Source: Ramlibacter rhizophilus
GTDB taxonomy: Bacteria; Pseudomonadota; Gammaproteobacteria; Burkholderiales; Burkholderiaceae_C
Assembly (NCBI RefSeq): GCF_004681965.1
Contig: NZ_SMLL01000004.1
Location: 372,001 to 436,000 of the forward strand
Length of the DNA: 64,000 nt
Direction of reading: 5' to 3'
Part shown: positions 51,009 through 61,348 of the stretch, in pieces
How positions within the stretch are numbered: the first letter of the stretch is position 1
Layout: each line of letters opens with the position of its first letter
Program-made: the position numbers and the translations under genes
The notes under the pieces: model-generated
Told to the model about the DNA's origin: nothing
The model's input: the letters and a program-made list of their open reading frames with translations, nothing else
The model's database searches: none

Positions 51009-52838
51009 TTACCGACCCACTGCGTAGCCCTGCATGCCGCGCGGATTGGCGGCCGCGCGCAGGAGCAGGCGGCCCTGCGCATCGTGTTCCCGGGTGCAGG
51101 CCGACAGGCGCCCCTCCGACCAGGGCTCGCCCACCTTCACCGCATGGCCCTGCCGCGCCAGCTGCTCGACCACCTCGGGCGCGAAGCGGCCTTCCAGCGT
51201 CAGCCGGTTCAGCACCGTCTGGCGCGGCCAGAAGGAGGAGGGGAAGTGGTCCACGTGCCAGGCCGGCGCGTCGATGGCTTCCTGCAGGTTCATGCCATGC
51301 ACCGCGTGGCGCAGGAAGAAGGCGGGCGACCACTGGTCCTGCTGGTCGCCGCCCGGGGTGCCGAAGACCATGTAGGGCTGGCCGTCGCGCAGCGCGAGGG
51401 AGGGCGACAGCGTGGTGCAGGGCCGCTTGCCCGGCGCGAGGGTGTTGGGCAGGTCCGGGTCCAGCCAGCTGGTCTGCAGCCGGGTGTTGAGCGCGAAGCC
51501 CAGCGCGGGGATCGTGGGGCTGGAGGACAGCCAGCCGCCCGAGGGCGTGGCCGAGACCATGTTGCCGTGGCGGTCGATCACGTCGATGTGGCAGGTGTCG
51601 CCGACGAAGAGTTCATGCGCGGCCCAGTCCGTCACGGGCGGCAGCTGCGCGAAGGTGGGCTCGCCCACGCCGAAGCGCGTGTCCGACACCGCCAGCGTGC
51701 GCTCGGCGGCCTGCAGGTCGGGCAGGCGGGCTGCCGCGCCGCCGGGTGCGCCGGGCCGCAGTTCGGTGGAGGCTTGCGCGCCGATGAGGGCGGCGCGAGC
51801 GCGCAGGTACTCGGGCGAGAGCAGGGCGTCCACCGGCACGTCCACCAACTCCGGATCTCCGAGCCAGGCCAGGCGGTCCGCCAGGGCCAGCTTCGCCGCT
51901 TCGGCCACGGTGTGCACGAAGGCCGCGGAGTCCACCGGCATGTTGGCCAGGCCCCGGTGCTGCAGCATGCCGATCTGCTGCAGGAAGGTCAGGCCCTGGC
52001 TCCAGGGTCCACACTTGGCGACGGTGAAGCGGCCGAAGTCCTGCGTGACAGGCGCCTCCACGGTGGCCCGCCAGCGCGCGAGGTCCTCGCGCCGCAACAG
52101 GCCCGCATGGCGCTCGCCGGTGCTGTCGAAGACCTGGGTCTCGCGGCAGAAGGCATCGATCTCGCGCGCGACGAAGCCGCGGTACCAGCTCTCGTGCGCG
52201 GCGTCGATCTGGCGCAGGCGGTCGGTGCCGGCCGCGCGTGCCTCGGCCACGATGCGCTTGTACGTCGCTGCGAGCGTGGGGTTGCAGAAGAGGGCACCGG
52301 GCCGGGGCACCCGGCCGCCGGGCAGCCACAGCTGCGCCGAGGACTGCCACTGGTCGCGAAAGAGCGGTTGCACCGCCACGATGGCCTGCACCACGCGCGG
52401 CACCAGCGGGCAGCCGTGCTCGGCGTAGCCGATGGCCGGCGCCAGCACGTCTTCCAGTGGCCAGGTGCCGTGGTCACGCAGCATGCGCAGCCAGGCGCCG
52501 AAGGCGCCGGGGACGGCGGCCGGCAGCAGCCCGATGCCGGGCACCAGGTCCAGGCCCAGGGCGCGAAAGCGCGCCGGGCTCGCCTCGGCCGGCGCGGGGC
52601 CCTGCCCGCAGACCGACTCGATGCGGCCCTCGCGCTCGCTCCACAGGAGGATGGGCACCTCGCCCCCCGGGCCGTTCAGGTGCGGCTCCACCACCTGCAG
52701 CACGAAGCCGCTGGCGGCCGCGGCGTCGAAGGCGTTGCCACCGCGCTCCAGCACGCCCATGGCGGTCTGCGTGGCCAGCCAGTGCGTGGAGGCCGCGACG
52801 CCGAAGGTGCCGACGATTTCCGGGCGGGTGGTGAACAT
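51009..52838 (-). CDS. Gamma-glutamyltransferase/acylase-family Ntn hydrolase
   Basis: This 609-residue protein has the family N-terminus ASTHWLATQTAMGVLERGGNA (split here after conserved positions) and the autoprocessing site around Thr415 in GDTCHIDVIDRHGNMVSATP. Cleavage there would free the catalytic threonine of the small subunit. The C-terminal part keeps the TTLSPSLALRDG and GTPGGDQQDQW segments. No signal peptide is seen, unlike secreted GGT, so a cytoplasmic FpuA/YwrD-like enzyme is likely. The ATG at 52838 is preferred to 52856. Confidence 0.87.
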   Translation of the reverse strand: MFTTRPEIVGTFGVAASTHWLATQTAMGVLERGGNAFDAAAASGFVLQVVEPHLNGPGGEVPILLWSEREGRIESVCGQGPAPAEASPARFRALGLDLVPGIGLLPAAVPGAFGAWLRMLRDHGTWPLEDVLAPAIGYAEHGCPLVPRVVQAIVAVQPLFRDQWQSSAQLWLPGGRVPRPGALFCNPTLAATYKRIVAEARAAGTDRLRQIDAAHESWYRGFVAREIDAFCRETQVFDSTGERHAGLLRREDLARWRATVEAPVTQDFGRFTVAKCGPWSQGLTFLQQIGMLQHRGLANMPVDSAAFVHTVAEAAKLALADRLAWLGDPELVDVPVDALLSPEYLRARAALIGAQASTELRPGAPGGAAARLPDLQAAERTLAVSDTRFGVGEPTFAQLPPVTDWAAHELFVGDTCHIDVIDRHGNMVSATPSGGWLSSSPTIPALGFALNTRLQTSWLDPDLPNTLAPGKRPCTTLSPSLALRDGQPYMVFGTPGGDQQDQWSPAFFLRHAVHGMNLQEAIDAPAWHVDHFPSSFWPRQTVLNRLTLEGRFAPEVVEQLARQGHAVKVGEPWSEGRLSACTREHDAQGRLLLRAAANPRGMQGYAVGR

Positions 52839-52894
52839 ACGCGCCAGTCTAGCCACGGCGCATAAGGATGGCGCACCGTGTTTCGGGGCATGCC

Positions 52895-52910
52895 ATAAGG
52901 TGTTGCTTAT
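52895..52910. promoter_or_regulatory. Inverted repeat upstream of LysR gene
   Basis: ATAAG-N6-CTTAT lies 24 bases before the LysR start codon in the 95-base divergent gap. A second CATAAGG copy is at 52861-52867. The AT-rich symmetry stands out in GC-rich DNA and fits a LysR operator. Confidence 0.55.
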
Positions 52911-52933
52911 AGTCGCGCCAGGAGGAGCCCCCC

Positions 52934-53935
52934 ATGGTGCAGGCCCACAAGGACGCCGCCGACACGCTCAACGACACGCTGGTCGCGCGGCTCAAGCTGC
53001 GGCAGCTGGCCCTGCTGCAGAAGCTGGCGCAGCAAGGCAGCCTCAGCCGCGTCGCGCAGGCCATGCGCCTGAGCCAGCCGGCCATCACGCAGGCGCTGCG
53101 CGAGATCGAGACCCTCTTCGGCACGCCGCTGTTCGCCCGCGGCAGCCGGGGCCTGGCCCCCACGCCGGCCGGCGAGGTGGCCCTCGCCCATGCCCGCACG
53201 GCGCTGGCCGGCCTGGAAGCGACCGCGCGCGAACTGGCTGCGCTGGAAGCGGGCCGGCATGCGCGCCTGCGCGTGGGCGTCATCCCGCACCTGCCCATGG
53301 GCCTGCTCGACGCGATGCTGCAGGCCCTGCTCGCGGCCAGCCCGCGCAATGCGGTCATGCTGCGCGAAGGCACCAGCGACGAGCTGGTGACGGCCTTGCG
53401 CGCCGGCGAGCTGGACTGGGCCATCGGCCGGCCGTTCTACGACAGCGGCGACGCGGACATCCAGGTCGAGCCGCTGTACGAGCAGCGCCCCAGCCTGCTG
53501 GTGCCGGCCGCCAGCCGCGCCCGCCTGGCCCGCGCGGCCGCGGACCTGCGGCAGCTGGCGGACCTGGACTGGATCCTGCCGCCGCCGCGCACGCCGATCC
53601 GGCGCAGCGTCAACGCGATGTTCGCGCGCGCCGGCATCGCGCCGCCCTCGCCCCTGCTGGAGACGTATTCGCTCAAGAGCATCGAGGCCGTGCTCGCGCG
53701 CCAGCCGCGCGCCATCGCGCTGCTCGCGCACGACGTGGGCGCGGACCTGGCCGCCCGGGGCGCGGCCGCCTTGCTGCCCTGCGCGCTGCAATGGGACCTG
53801 CCGCCCATCAGCCTGCTGTCGCTGGCGGGGGCCTCCGGCGCGCGGCTGTCGCCACAGGCCGTTCAGGCACTCAGTGCCGCGGTGGCCCGGATGCCGGGGC
53901 AGCGCGATGCGCGGGCCGCACCGGCCCACGCCTGA
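52934..53935 (+). CDS. LysR-family transcriptional regulator
   Basis: This 333-residue protein has a LysR HTH (LRQLALLQKLAQQGSLSRVA, LSQPAITQALREIETLFG) after an N-terminal extension of about 20 residues, and an effector domain (LLDAMLQALLAASPRNAVML; ELDWAIGRPFYD) similar to GbpR/CbbR-like groups. AGGAG precedes the ATG. It is divergent from the gamma-glutamyltransferase-Bug-GAF operon, its probable target. Confidence 0.9.
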   Translation: MVQAHKDAADTLNDTLVARLKLRQLALLQKLAQQGSLSRVAQAMRLSQPAITQALREIETLFGTPLFARGSRGLAPTPAGEVALAHARTALAGLEATARELAALEAGRHARLRVGVIPHLPMGLLDAMLQALLAASPRNAVMLREGTSDELVTALRAGELDWAIGRPFYDSGDADIQVEPLYEQRPSLLVPAASRARLARAAADLRQLADLDWILPPPRTPIRRSVNAMFARAGIAPPSPLLETYSLKSIEAVLARQPRAIALLAHDVGADLAARGAAALLPCALQWDLPPISLLSLAGASGARLSPQAVQALSAAVARMPGQRDARAAPAHA

Positions 53936-53952
53936 GAGGGGCCGCCGGCCAT

Positions 53953-55761
53953 TCAGGGCTGCACATCGAACGGCCGCATCATCTCGTGGTCCTCGTGCGA
54001 AAGGATGTGGCAGTGCCAGACGTAGCGGCCCGGGCGATCGAAGGTGGCCACGATCCGGACCACTTCGCCTGGCGGCACCTGCACGGTGTCCTTCCAGCCC
54101 GCCTCGCCCGCGGCGGCCGGCCGGGGCTGCCCCTGGAACCGGATGCTCTGCGCGCCGGTGGGCCCGGGCTGGAAGCGCCGCACGTCGAAGCGCTGCCGGT
54201 TCACCACGAGGAATCTCACGAGGTGCAGGTGGATGGGGTGCGTGTCGGGGGTGGTGTTGAAGATCTCCCACACCTCGGTGCTGCCGCGGGACGGGGTCTC
54301 GGTGGAGGCGATGTGGAAGTCCAGCGGCCCGGCGGTCGTCCCCAGCGCCGGCTTGAGCCGGCCGCGCGGGTCCATGCCCTCGTAGAGGAAGACCTGGCGC
54401 GTGTGCGAGACCTTGGCCAGCTCCGCGGGAAGTGAGACCGCAGGGGGCTGGCCCGGGCCGCCCCGCAGCGTGGCGGGCAGGGGCAGGTCGGGCACGCTGC
54501 GGTCCAGCGGCTGCGAGACCTCGAAGGCCATGATGCGGCCGGTGGTGCGCGGGTCGAGGACGAGGGGACGTTTGAAGGTGCCGGGCGCGTTGTTGCGAAG
54601 AATGATGGTCTGGCCGGCCAGCCCGGAGAAGTCCACCACCACGTCGAGGCGCTCGCCCGGCGCGAGCGACAGCTTGGGCGTCGCCACCGGCGCGTTCAGC
54701 AGGCCCTGGTCGGTGCCGACCTGCACGAACCCCAGCGACATCCAGGGCACGCCCAGGTCCATGAAGAGGTTGTAGAAGCGTGTGTCCGAACCATTGAGCA
54801 GCCGGAACCGGTACTTGCGCGGCTCCACCCTCAGCTTCGGCCAGGCCTTGCCGTTGACGATGATCACGTCGCCGAAGAACTCGGCAAAGATCGTCGGGTC
54901 GGGGTAGTCCGCGGGGCCGAACAGCTGGGCGGCCAGTGCGGGGCTCGAGGGATAGAAGAGCTGGTTGTCCAGGTCGAACATGCGGTCCTGGATGGCCAGC
55001 GGGATGTCATAGGGCGGCGCCGGCAGGCGCAGCGGGTTGTCCGGCAAGCCCGTGTCGTAAGCATCGCGGACGATATAGAAGCCCGCCAGCCCCGCATACA
55101 CGTTCAGGCGCGTGATGCCCAGCGCGTGGTCGTGGTACCAGATCGTCGCCGCTTCCTGCGCGTTGGAGTAGGTGTAGAGGCTCTTGACGAAGCGCGGGCC
55201 TTTCTCCAACTCGCCCGGCGCCCACCAGTACTCGGGCAGGCCGTCGCTGTCGGATTCCGTGTTGCCGCCGTGCAGGTGTGGCACGACCGGCGGTCCGTCC
55301 GAGAGGTCGGCCAGGTGCACGGTCGTGTCCACGGGCAGCAGGTGGCTTGGTGAGGCGGGCAGGTCGTTGCGCCACTGCACCTGCAGCGCCTGGCCCGCCT
55401 GTACTTCGAAGGTGCGGCCGGGAGACGTGATCGACGGAAGCCCGGACTCCTGCGCGTCTCCGCCGAAGCCCCAGACCGTCGTCTCGGGTCCGTTGGGGAG
55501 GACCTGCCAGCGGGTCTGCGCCATCGACACGGTCGGCGTGCCCGACAGCTCGAACCGGAAGGCGGGCGCGAGGGGGTTCGGCAGGGCGTTGACGAACTGC
55601 GCAATGCTGGCCGGATCCAGTGTCACGCCGGGGAGGACGGCGGCAACGTCGCTGCCACGGCCGAGCCTGGAGAAACTGCCCAGCGAGGCCGCGGCTCCCG
55701 CAGCCATCCCGGCCCTCAGGACCCTGCGGCGGGTCCATGCAATGCGTTCACCGTTCGCCAT
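53953..55761 (-). CDS. Multicopper oxidase (CotA/bilirubin-oxidase type), Tat-exported
   Basis: This 602-residue cupredoxin protein has a twin-arginine-type signal (RRRVLRAG at 11-18). All four copper-binding clusters are present: HLHGG near 160, WYHDHALG near 207, HPIHLH near 508 and HCHILSHEDHEM near 583. The last cluster supplies the type 1 copper ligands, with Met as axial ligand. It should oxidise phenols, metal ions or bilirubin-like compounds with O2 in the periplasm. It is transcribed alone. Confidence 0.92.
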   Translation of the reverse strand: MANGERIAWTRRRVLRAGMAAGAAASLGSFSRLGRGSDVAAVLPGVTLDPASIAQFVNALPNPLAPAFRFELSGTPTVSMAQTRWQVLPNGPETTVWGFGGDAQESGLPSITSPGRTFEVQAGQALQVQWRNDLPASPSHLLPVDTTVHLADLSDGPPVVPHLHGGNTESDSDGLPEYWWAPGELEKGPRFVKSLYTYSNAQEAATIWYHDHALGITRLNVYAGLAGFYIVRDAYDTGLPDNPLRLPAPPYDIPLAIQDRMFDLDNQLFYPSSPALAAQLFGPADYPDPTIFAEFFGDVIIVNGKAWPKLRVEPRKYRFRLLNGSDTRFYNLFMDLGVPWMSLGFVQVGTDQGLLNAPVATPKLSLAPGERLDVVVDFSGLAGQTIILRNNAPGTFKRPLVLDPRTTGRIMAFEVSQPLDRSVPDLPLPATLRGGPGQPPAVSLPAELAKVSHTRQVFLYEGMDPRGRLKPALGTTAGPLDFHIASTETPSRGSTEVWEIFNTTPDTHPIHLHLVRFLVVNRQRFDVRRFQPGPTGAQSIRFQGQPRPAAAGEAGWKDTVQVPPGEVVRIVATFDRPGRYVWHCHILSHEDHEMMRPFDVQP

Positions 55762-55984
55762 GGTCTGTGCCTCCCGAGAGAAATGGGGTTGAAGGGCAGG
55801 GGCCGCGTCGCCGCGCCCGGCGGGCCAGGCGTGACGCGTTCGGAATGACAGGTGGGGAGGCAGTATTCGCGTCCACGCGTGGCGACCCCTTGCGTCGGAT
55901 CAAGAAATCCGCTGCACTGGCCGCACGGCAGGACATGCCGAGCCACACGGGGGGGACGTCTCGGAAGGTGTGAACGGATCGGAG

Positions 55985-56112
55985 CGAGTGGCGCACTGGA
56001 TGCCCTTCGGCGGCGTCAAGGGCGCGGGCATGGGCCGCTTCGGCGGCCGCGCGGGCCTCGCCGAGTTCACCGAGCTGCGTTGGATCACGGTGCAGACACC
56101 GCCGCTGCACGA
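55985..56112 (+). pseudogene. C-terminal remnant of an aldehyde dehydrogenase
   Basis: The frame reads MPFGGVKGAGMGRFGG and AEFTELRWITVQ followed by HDPF. This is the C-terminal end of vanillin/benzaldehyde-type aldehyde dehydrogenases (MPFGGVKGSGxGRFGG ... ELRWITxQ...HxPF). The other roughly 450 residues are missing and no stop follows at the expected place. It lies between the multicopper oxidase and norR genes. Confidence 0.75.
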
Positions 56113-56171
56113 CCCGTTCTGGAGCGCGCGCACCCGTCCCGCGGCGCGCTTCCGGCGCGAACCCGGGCAGG

Positions 56172-57720
<1,549 letters not shown>

Positions 57721-57725
<5 letters not shown>

Positions 57726-57776
57726 TGGGACGCTTCGGATGTCATTTGGACTCAGGTTTCAGTGAGTCTATTCGAC
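57721..57776 (+). promoter_or_regulatory. Three NorR boxes (GT-N7-AC)
   Basis: GTCATTGGGAC (57721-57731), GTCATTTGGAC (57741-57751) and GTCTATTCGAC (57766-57776) each match the GT-N7-AC core to which NorR binds. Three boxes upstream of a sigma-54 promoter is the arrangement known for the E. coli norV promoter. The first box overlaps the norR start codon, suggesting autoregulation. Confidence 0.8.
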
Positions 57777-57817
57777 TCACTGCGTCTGGTATCCGCGGCG
57801 CTGCGGGCCGCGCGGCT

Positions 57818-57832
57818 GGGCACGGGCCTTGC
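57818..57832 (+). promoter_or_regulatory. Sigma-54 promoter of hmp
   Basis: GGGCACG-N4-TTGC matches the -24/-12 consensus TGGCACG-N4-TTGC at all but the first base. It lies 42 bases downstream of the last NorR box and 53 bases upstream of the hmp start codon. Confidence 0.8.
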
Positions 57833-57885
57833 GAAGACAGGAAAGGCTTCGGCCTTTTCGACATCACATCAGACGAGGACTTTTC

Positions 57886-59064
57886 ATGCTCACCGACGCC
57901 CAGCGCGCCATTGTCAAAGCCACCGTTCCCTTGCTCGAGACCGGCGGCGAAGCGCTGACCACCCACTTCTACAAGATCATGCTGGCGGAGTACCCCGAGG
58001 TGCGGCCCCTGTTCAACCAGGCCCACCAGGCCAGCGGCGACCAGCCCCGCGCGCTCGCGAACAGCGTGCTCATGTACGCCCGCCACATCGACCGGCTCGA
58101 GGCGCTTGGCGGGCTTCCGGCGCAGATCGTCGCCAAGCACGTGTCGCTCCAGGTGCTGCCCCAGCACTACCCCATCGTCGGCGCCTGCCTGCTGCGGGCG
58201 ATCCGCGAGGTGCTCGGTGCGGAGGTGGCGACGGACGAGGTCATCGCCGCCTGGGGCGCCGCCTACCAGCAGCTCGCCGACCTCCTCATCGCCGCCGAGG
58301 AGAGCGCCTACGCAGCCACCGAGAAGGCCGAGGGCGGCTGGCGCGGCGCGCGGGCCTTCCGCGTGGCGCGCAAGGTGCCGGAGAGCAGCGAGAGCACCTC
58401 GTTCTACCTGCGGCCGGTGGATGGCGGCCCGGTCGTGGCGCATGCGCCGGGCCAGTACATCGGCCTGCGCATGACCCTCGATGGCCAGGAGCAGCGCCGC
58501 AACTATTCGCTGTCCCAGAAGCCGGACGGCCGCGAGCTGCGCATCAGCGTCAAGCGCGAAGCGGACGGGCGGGTCTCGCGCCACCTGCACGACTGCATCG
58601 GCGAGGGCGACATCCTCGACGTGTTTCCCCCAGCGGGCGGATTCGTCCTGGAGCCGGGCGACCGGCCCCTGGTCCTGATCAGCGGCGGCGTCGGCATCAC
58701 CCCGACGCTGGCCATGCTGCAGGCCGCCTTGCAGACGCAGCGGCCCGTGCACTTCATCCACTGCGCGCGCAACCGCGCGGTGCACGCCTTCCGCGACACC
58801 GTCGAGGCGCTGAGCGCAAGCCATCCGCAGCTTCGCCGCTTCTACTGCTACGACCAGGCCGCCCCGGACGATGAGGTCGACGCGGTGGGCCTGCTGGACG
58901 CCGAGCGCCTGGCCGCGTGGCTTCCCGCGCAGCGCGACGTCGATGCCTACTTCCTCGGGCCCAAGCCCTTCATGGCCCTGGTCAAGCGCAGCCTGCGCAG
59001 CCTGGGAGTGCCCGAAGGACAGATGCGCTACGAATTCTTCGGACCCGCGGCGGCGCTGAATTAG
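57886..59064 (+). CDS. hmp: Flavohaemoprotein, nitric oxide dioxygenase
   Basis: This 392-residue protein has an N-terminal globin domain with proximal His85 and distal Tyr29, an FAD-binding domain with RNYSLS, and an NAD-binding domain with SGGVGITPTLAML and the C-terminal FFGP. It converts NO and O2 to nitrate using NAD(P)H and FAD in the cytoplasm. It is driven by the NorR/sigma-54 promoter upstream; nnrS follows 22 bases downstream. The ATG at 57886 gives the standard length; an in-frame earlier ATG at 57829 would overlap the promoter. Confidence 0.95.
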   Translation: MLTDAQRAIVKATVPLLETGGEALTTHFYKIMLAEYPEVRPLFNQAHQASGDQPRALANSVLMYARHIDRLEALGGLPAQIVAKHVSLQVLPQHYPIVGACLLRAIREVLGAEVATDEVIAAWGAAYQQLADLLIAAEESAYAATEKAEGGWRGARAFRVARKVPESSESTSFYLRPVDGGPVVAHAPGQYIGLRMTLDGQEQRRNYSLSQKPDGRELRISVKREADGRVSRHLHDCIGEGDILDVFPPAGGFVLEPGDRPLVLISGGVGITPTLAMLQAALQTQRPVHFIHCARNRAVHAFRDTVEALSASHPQLRRFYCYDQAAPDDEVDAVGLLDAERLAAWLPAQRDVDAYFLGPKPFMALVKRSLRSLGVPEGQMRYEFFGPAAALN

Positions 59065-59086
59065 CGAACATGGAGGCGACGCGAGC

Positions 59087-60301
59087 ATGAACCGTCCCAC
59101 CGCGACTCCGATGCCCTTCATCAAGATCGAGGAGCCTTCCGCCCGCACGCCGCGCAACGGCTTCGCGCTGTGGGCGCTGGGCTTCCGTCCCTTCTACCTG
59201 CTGGCCAGCGTGTTCGCGGCGCTGTCGATCGGTCTGTGGGGCCTGCAGATCGCGGGCATGCTGCCGTCGCCCTACCTGTCCGGTCCGCTCTGGCACGCGC
59301 ACGAGATGCTGTTCGGCTTCGCCTTGGCGGTGGTGGTGGGCTTTCTCTTCACCGCCGGGCGCAACTGGAGCGGCCAGCCCACGCCCACCGGCGGCTGGCT
59401 GGCCGCCCTGGCGCTGCTCTGGCTGGCCGGGCGGGTGCTGGTGCTCACGCCCTTGAGCGTGGCCGCCGCCGTGGCGAACGTGGCCTTTCCGCTCGCCGCC
59501 GCCGTGGCGCTGGCCATTCCGTTCTGGCGCGCGCGCAACCGCCGCAACTATTTCTTCGTGGGCCTGCTCGGCCTGCTGGGTTCTGCGTCGGCGGCGGTCC
59601 ACCTGGACCACCTGGGGCTCGTCCAGCTGCCCGCGTGGAGCGGTATCCAGGTGGGCCTGGACCTCCTGCTGTTCATCATCGTCGTGATGGGCGGGCGCGT
59701 GATCCCGATGTTCACCAACAACGGCGTTCCCGGCGCCGGGGCGACGCGGCACGCGGCCTGGGACAGGCTGGCGCTGGGTTCCGTGCTCGCGCTGCTCGTG
59801 GTGGACGTGCTGGGCCTGCCGGCCGTCGTGGTCGCGGGCGTCGCCGCCGTGGCGGCGCTCGCGCATCTGGTGCGATGGGCCTTGTGGCGGCCGTGGAAGG
59901 TGCTCGCCAACCCGATGGTGTGGGTGCTGCACCTGGCCTACGCGTGGGTGCCGGTCCACCTCGGCCTGCGAGCCCTGGCGGCTGCGGGCGGGGTCGCCGC
60001 CTCGCCGGCCGTGCACGCCCTCGCCGTCGGTGCGGTGGGCGGGCTGGTGATCGGGATGATGACCCGCACCGCGCGGGGCCACACCGCGCGGCCCCTGCGC
60101 GCCGACCGGGCCGACGTGGCCATGTACCTGCTGGTGGCGGGCGCGGCCGTGGTGCGTGTGCTGGTGCCACTGGCGGCACCGGCCTGGTGGGCGCAGGCCG
60201 TTGCCGCGTCGGCACTGCTGTGGTCCATGGGCTTCGCGCTGTACGCGGTCTGCTACTGGCCGGTGCTCACGCGACCCCGGCTGGATGGCCAGCCCGGTTG
60301 A
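59087..60301 (+). CDS. nnrS: NnrS-family haem-copper membrane protein
   Basis: This 404-residue protein has about 12 membrane helices and the family segments FRPFYLLASVFAAL, WHAHEMLFGFALAVVVGFLFTAGRNW and GGRVIPMFTNNGVPG near mid-protein, plus MMTRTARGHT. NnrS proteins protect cells from nitric-oxide stress, reducing formation of iron-nitrosyl complexes. It is transcribed with hmp. Its 3' end overlaps the convergent LysR gene by 35 bases. Confidence 0.93.
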   Translation: MNRPTATPMPFIKIEEPSARTPRNGFALWALGFRPFYLLASVFAALSIGLWGLQIAGMLPSPYLSGPLWHAHEMLFGFALAVVVGFLFTAGRNWSGQPTPTGGWLAALALLWLAGRVLVLTPLSVAAAVANVAFPLAAAVALAIPFWRARNRRNYFFVGLLGLLGSASAAVHLDHLGLVQLPAWSGIQVGLDLLLFIIVVMGGRVIPMFTNNGVPGAGATRHAAWDRLALGSVLALLVVDVLGLPAVVVAGVAAVAALAHLVRWALWRPWKVLANPMVWVLHLAYAWVPVHLGLRALAAAGGVAASPAVHALAVGAVGGLVIGMMTRTARGHTARPLRADRADVAMYLLVAGAAVVRVLVPLAAPAWWAQAVAASALLWSMGFALYAVCYWPVLTRPRLDGQPG

Positions 60302-61232
60302 GCCGTGGGTGGGACTTGCGTGGCTTGCCGTCCCCGCCAGCGTTGGACTCGAGCAGGAACCCATGCAGCGCCTGCGCCGCCGGCGACAGCGTCCGGTCGC
60401 GCCGGTGCACCATCACCACCTCGCGCTGGATGTCCGGACCTGAGAGCCGCCGCCAGGCCACGACCTGCGGGTCGGCCAGGGCGGTGGCGTAGCCGGGCAC
60501 GACGGCCACCCCCAGGCCTGCCTTCACCAACCCGATGAGGGTGCCGACGTAGGTGGCCTCCAGCGCCGGCGCGAGCGGCAGGCCCGCGGCGGCGAAGCCG
60601 GCTTCGGCGAGGTCGCGGAAGACGCTGCCGCGCGGCAGCGTGAGGACCGGCTCGCCCGCAAGCTGGCGCCACTTCACCGTCGCTGTCCCCCGCGTGCGCG
60701 CGAGTGCATGCGTGCGAGGGAAGACGGCCACGAGCGATTCGCGGAACAGCAGCACCTGCTCCAGCCCGTCCTGCACGCGGGGGAAGGTGCCGATGCCCAG
60801 GTCGGCCGCGCCCGAGCGCACATGCGGCAGCACCTCGTCGGGCAACGAGTCCTTCAGCACCAGCTCGATGCCGGGGAAGCGGGCGCGAAAGCTCGCCAGC
60901 AGCGGCGGCAGGAAGGTGCCGGCCAGCACCAGTGGCGCGGCGATCACCACGCGCCCGCGCTGCTTGGCGATGAGCTCGCCCACGTGCGTGACGGCATGCT
61001 CCAGGTCGCCCAGCACGCGCTGCGTCATCTCCAGGAACTCCGCGCCGACGTCCGTGAGCGTCACGCTGCGCGTGGTGCGGTTCACCAGGCGCGTGTCCAG
61101 CGCCGCTTCCAGCTCACGCAGCAGCAGGCTCAGCGCCGACTGGGTCAGGTGCATGGCCTGCGCGGCCTGCGTGAAGCTGCCGTGGCGTGCGACGAGCCCG
61201 AAGGCCTGCAACTGGCGCAGGGTGACATTCAT
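60267..61232 (-). CDS. LysR-family transcriptional regulator
   Basis: This 321-residue protein has an HTH of the LysR family (LRQLQAFGLVARHGSFTQAA, LTQSALSLLLRELEAALD) and a CysB/CbbR-type effector domain (VVIAAPLVLAGTFLPPLLASF). It is divergent from the Bug-HbpS pair at 61349. A hairpin, ATGAGG-TCT-CCTCAT in the mRNA, spans its ribosome site and the first two bases of the start codon. Its 3' end overlaps nnrS tail to tail. Confidence 0.9.
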   Translation of the reverse strand: MNVTLRQLQAFGLVARHGSFTQAAQAMHLTQSALSLLLRELEAALDTRLVNRTTRSVTLTDVGAEFLEMTQRVLGDLEHAVTHVGELIAKQRGRVVIAAPLVLAGTFLPPLLASFRARFPGIELVLKDSLPDEVLPHVRSGAADLGIGTFPRVQDGLEQVLLFRESLVAVFPRTHALARTRGTATVKWRQLAGEPVLTLPRGSVFRDLAEAGFAAAGLPLAPALEATYVGTLIGLVKAGLGVAVVPGYATALADPQVVAWRRLSGPDIQREVVMVHRRDRTLSPAAQALHGFLLESNAGGDGKPRKSHPRLNRAGHPAGVA

Positions 61233-61245
61233 GAGGAGACCTCAT
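61231..61245 (-). promoter_or_regulatory. Hairpin covering start codon and ribosome site of LysR gene
   Basis: A 6-bp perfect inverted repeat (ATGAGG, 3-base spacer, CCTCAT) holds both the GAGG ribosome site and the AT of the ATG. It may damp translation or be an operator at the DNA level. The stem is short, so the effect could be weak. Confidence 0.4.
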
Positions 61246-61348
61246 CAACCTATTAAGAAGATTCGTTTGCATCATAAATGGCCGGCGCCTGTAATGAGGT
61301 GGCGCGCCCGACGCTGGCGCAGCCATCCTTTCCGAACCAGGAGACACC

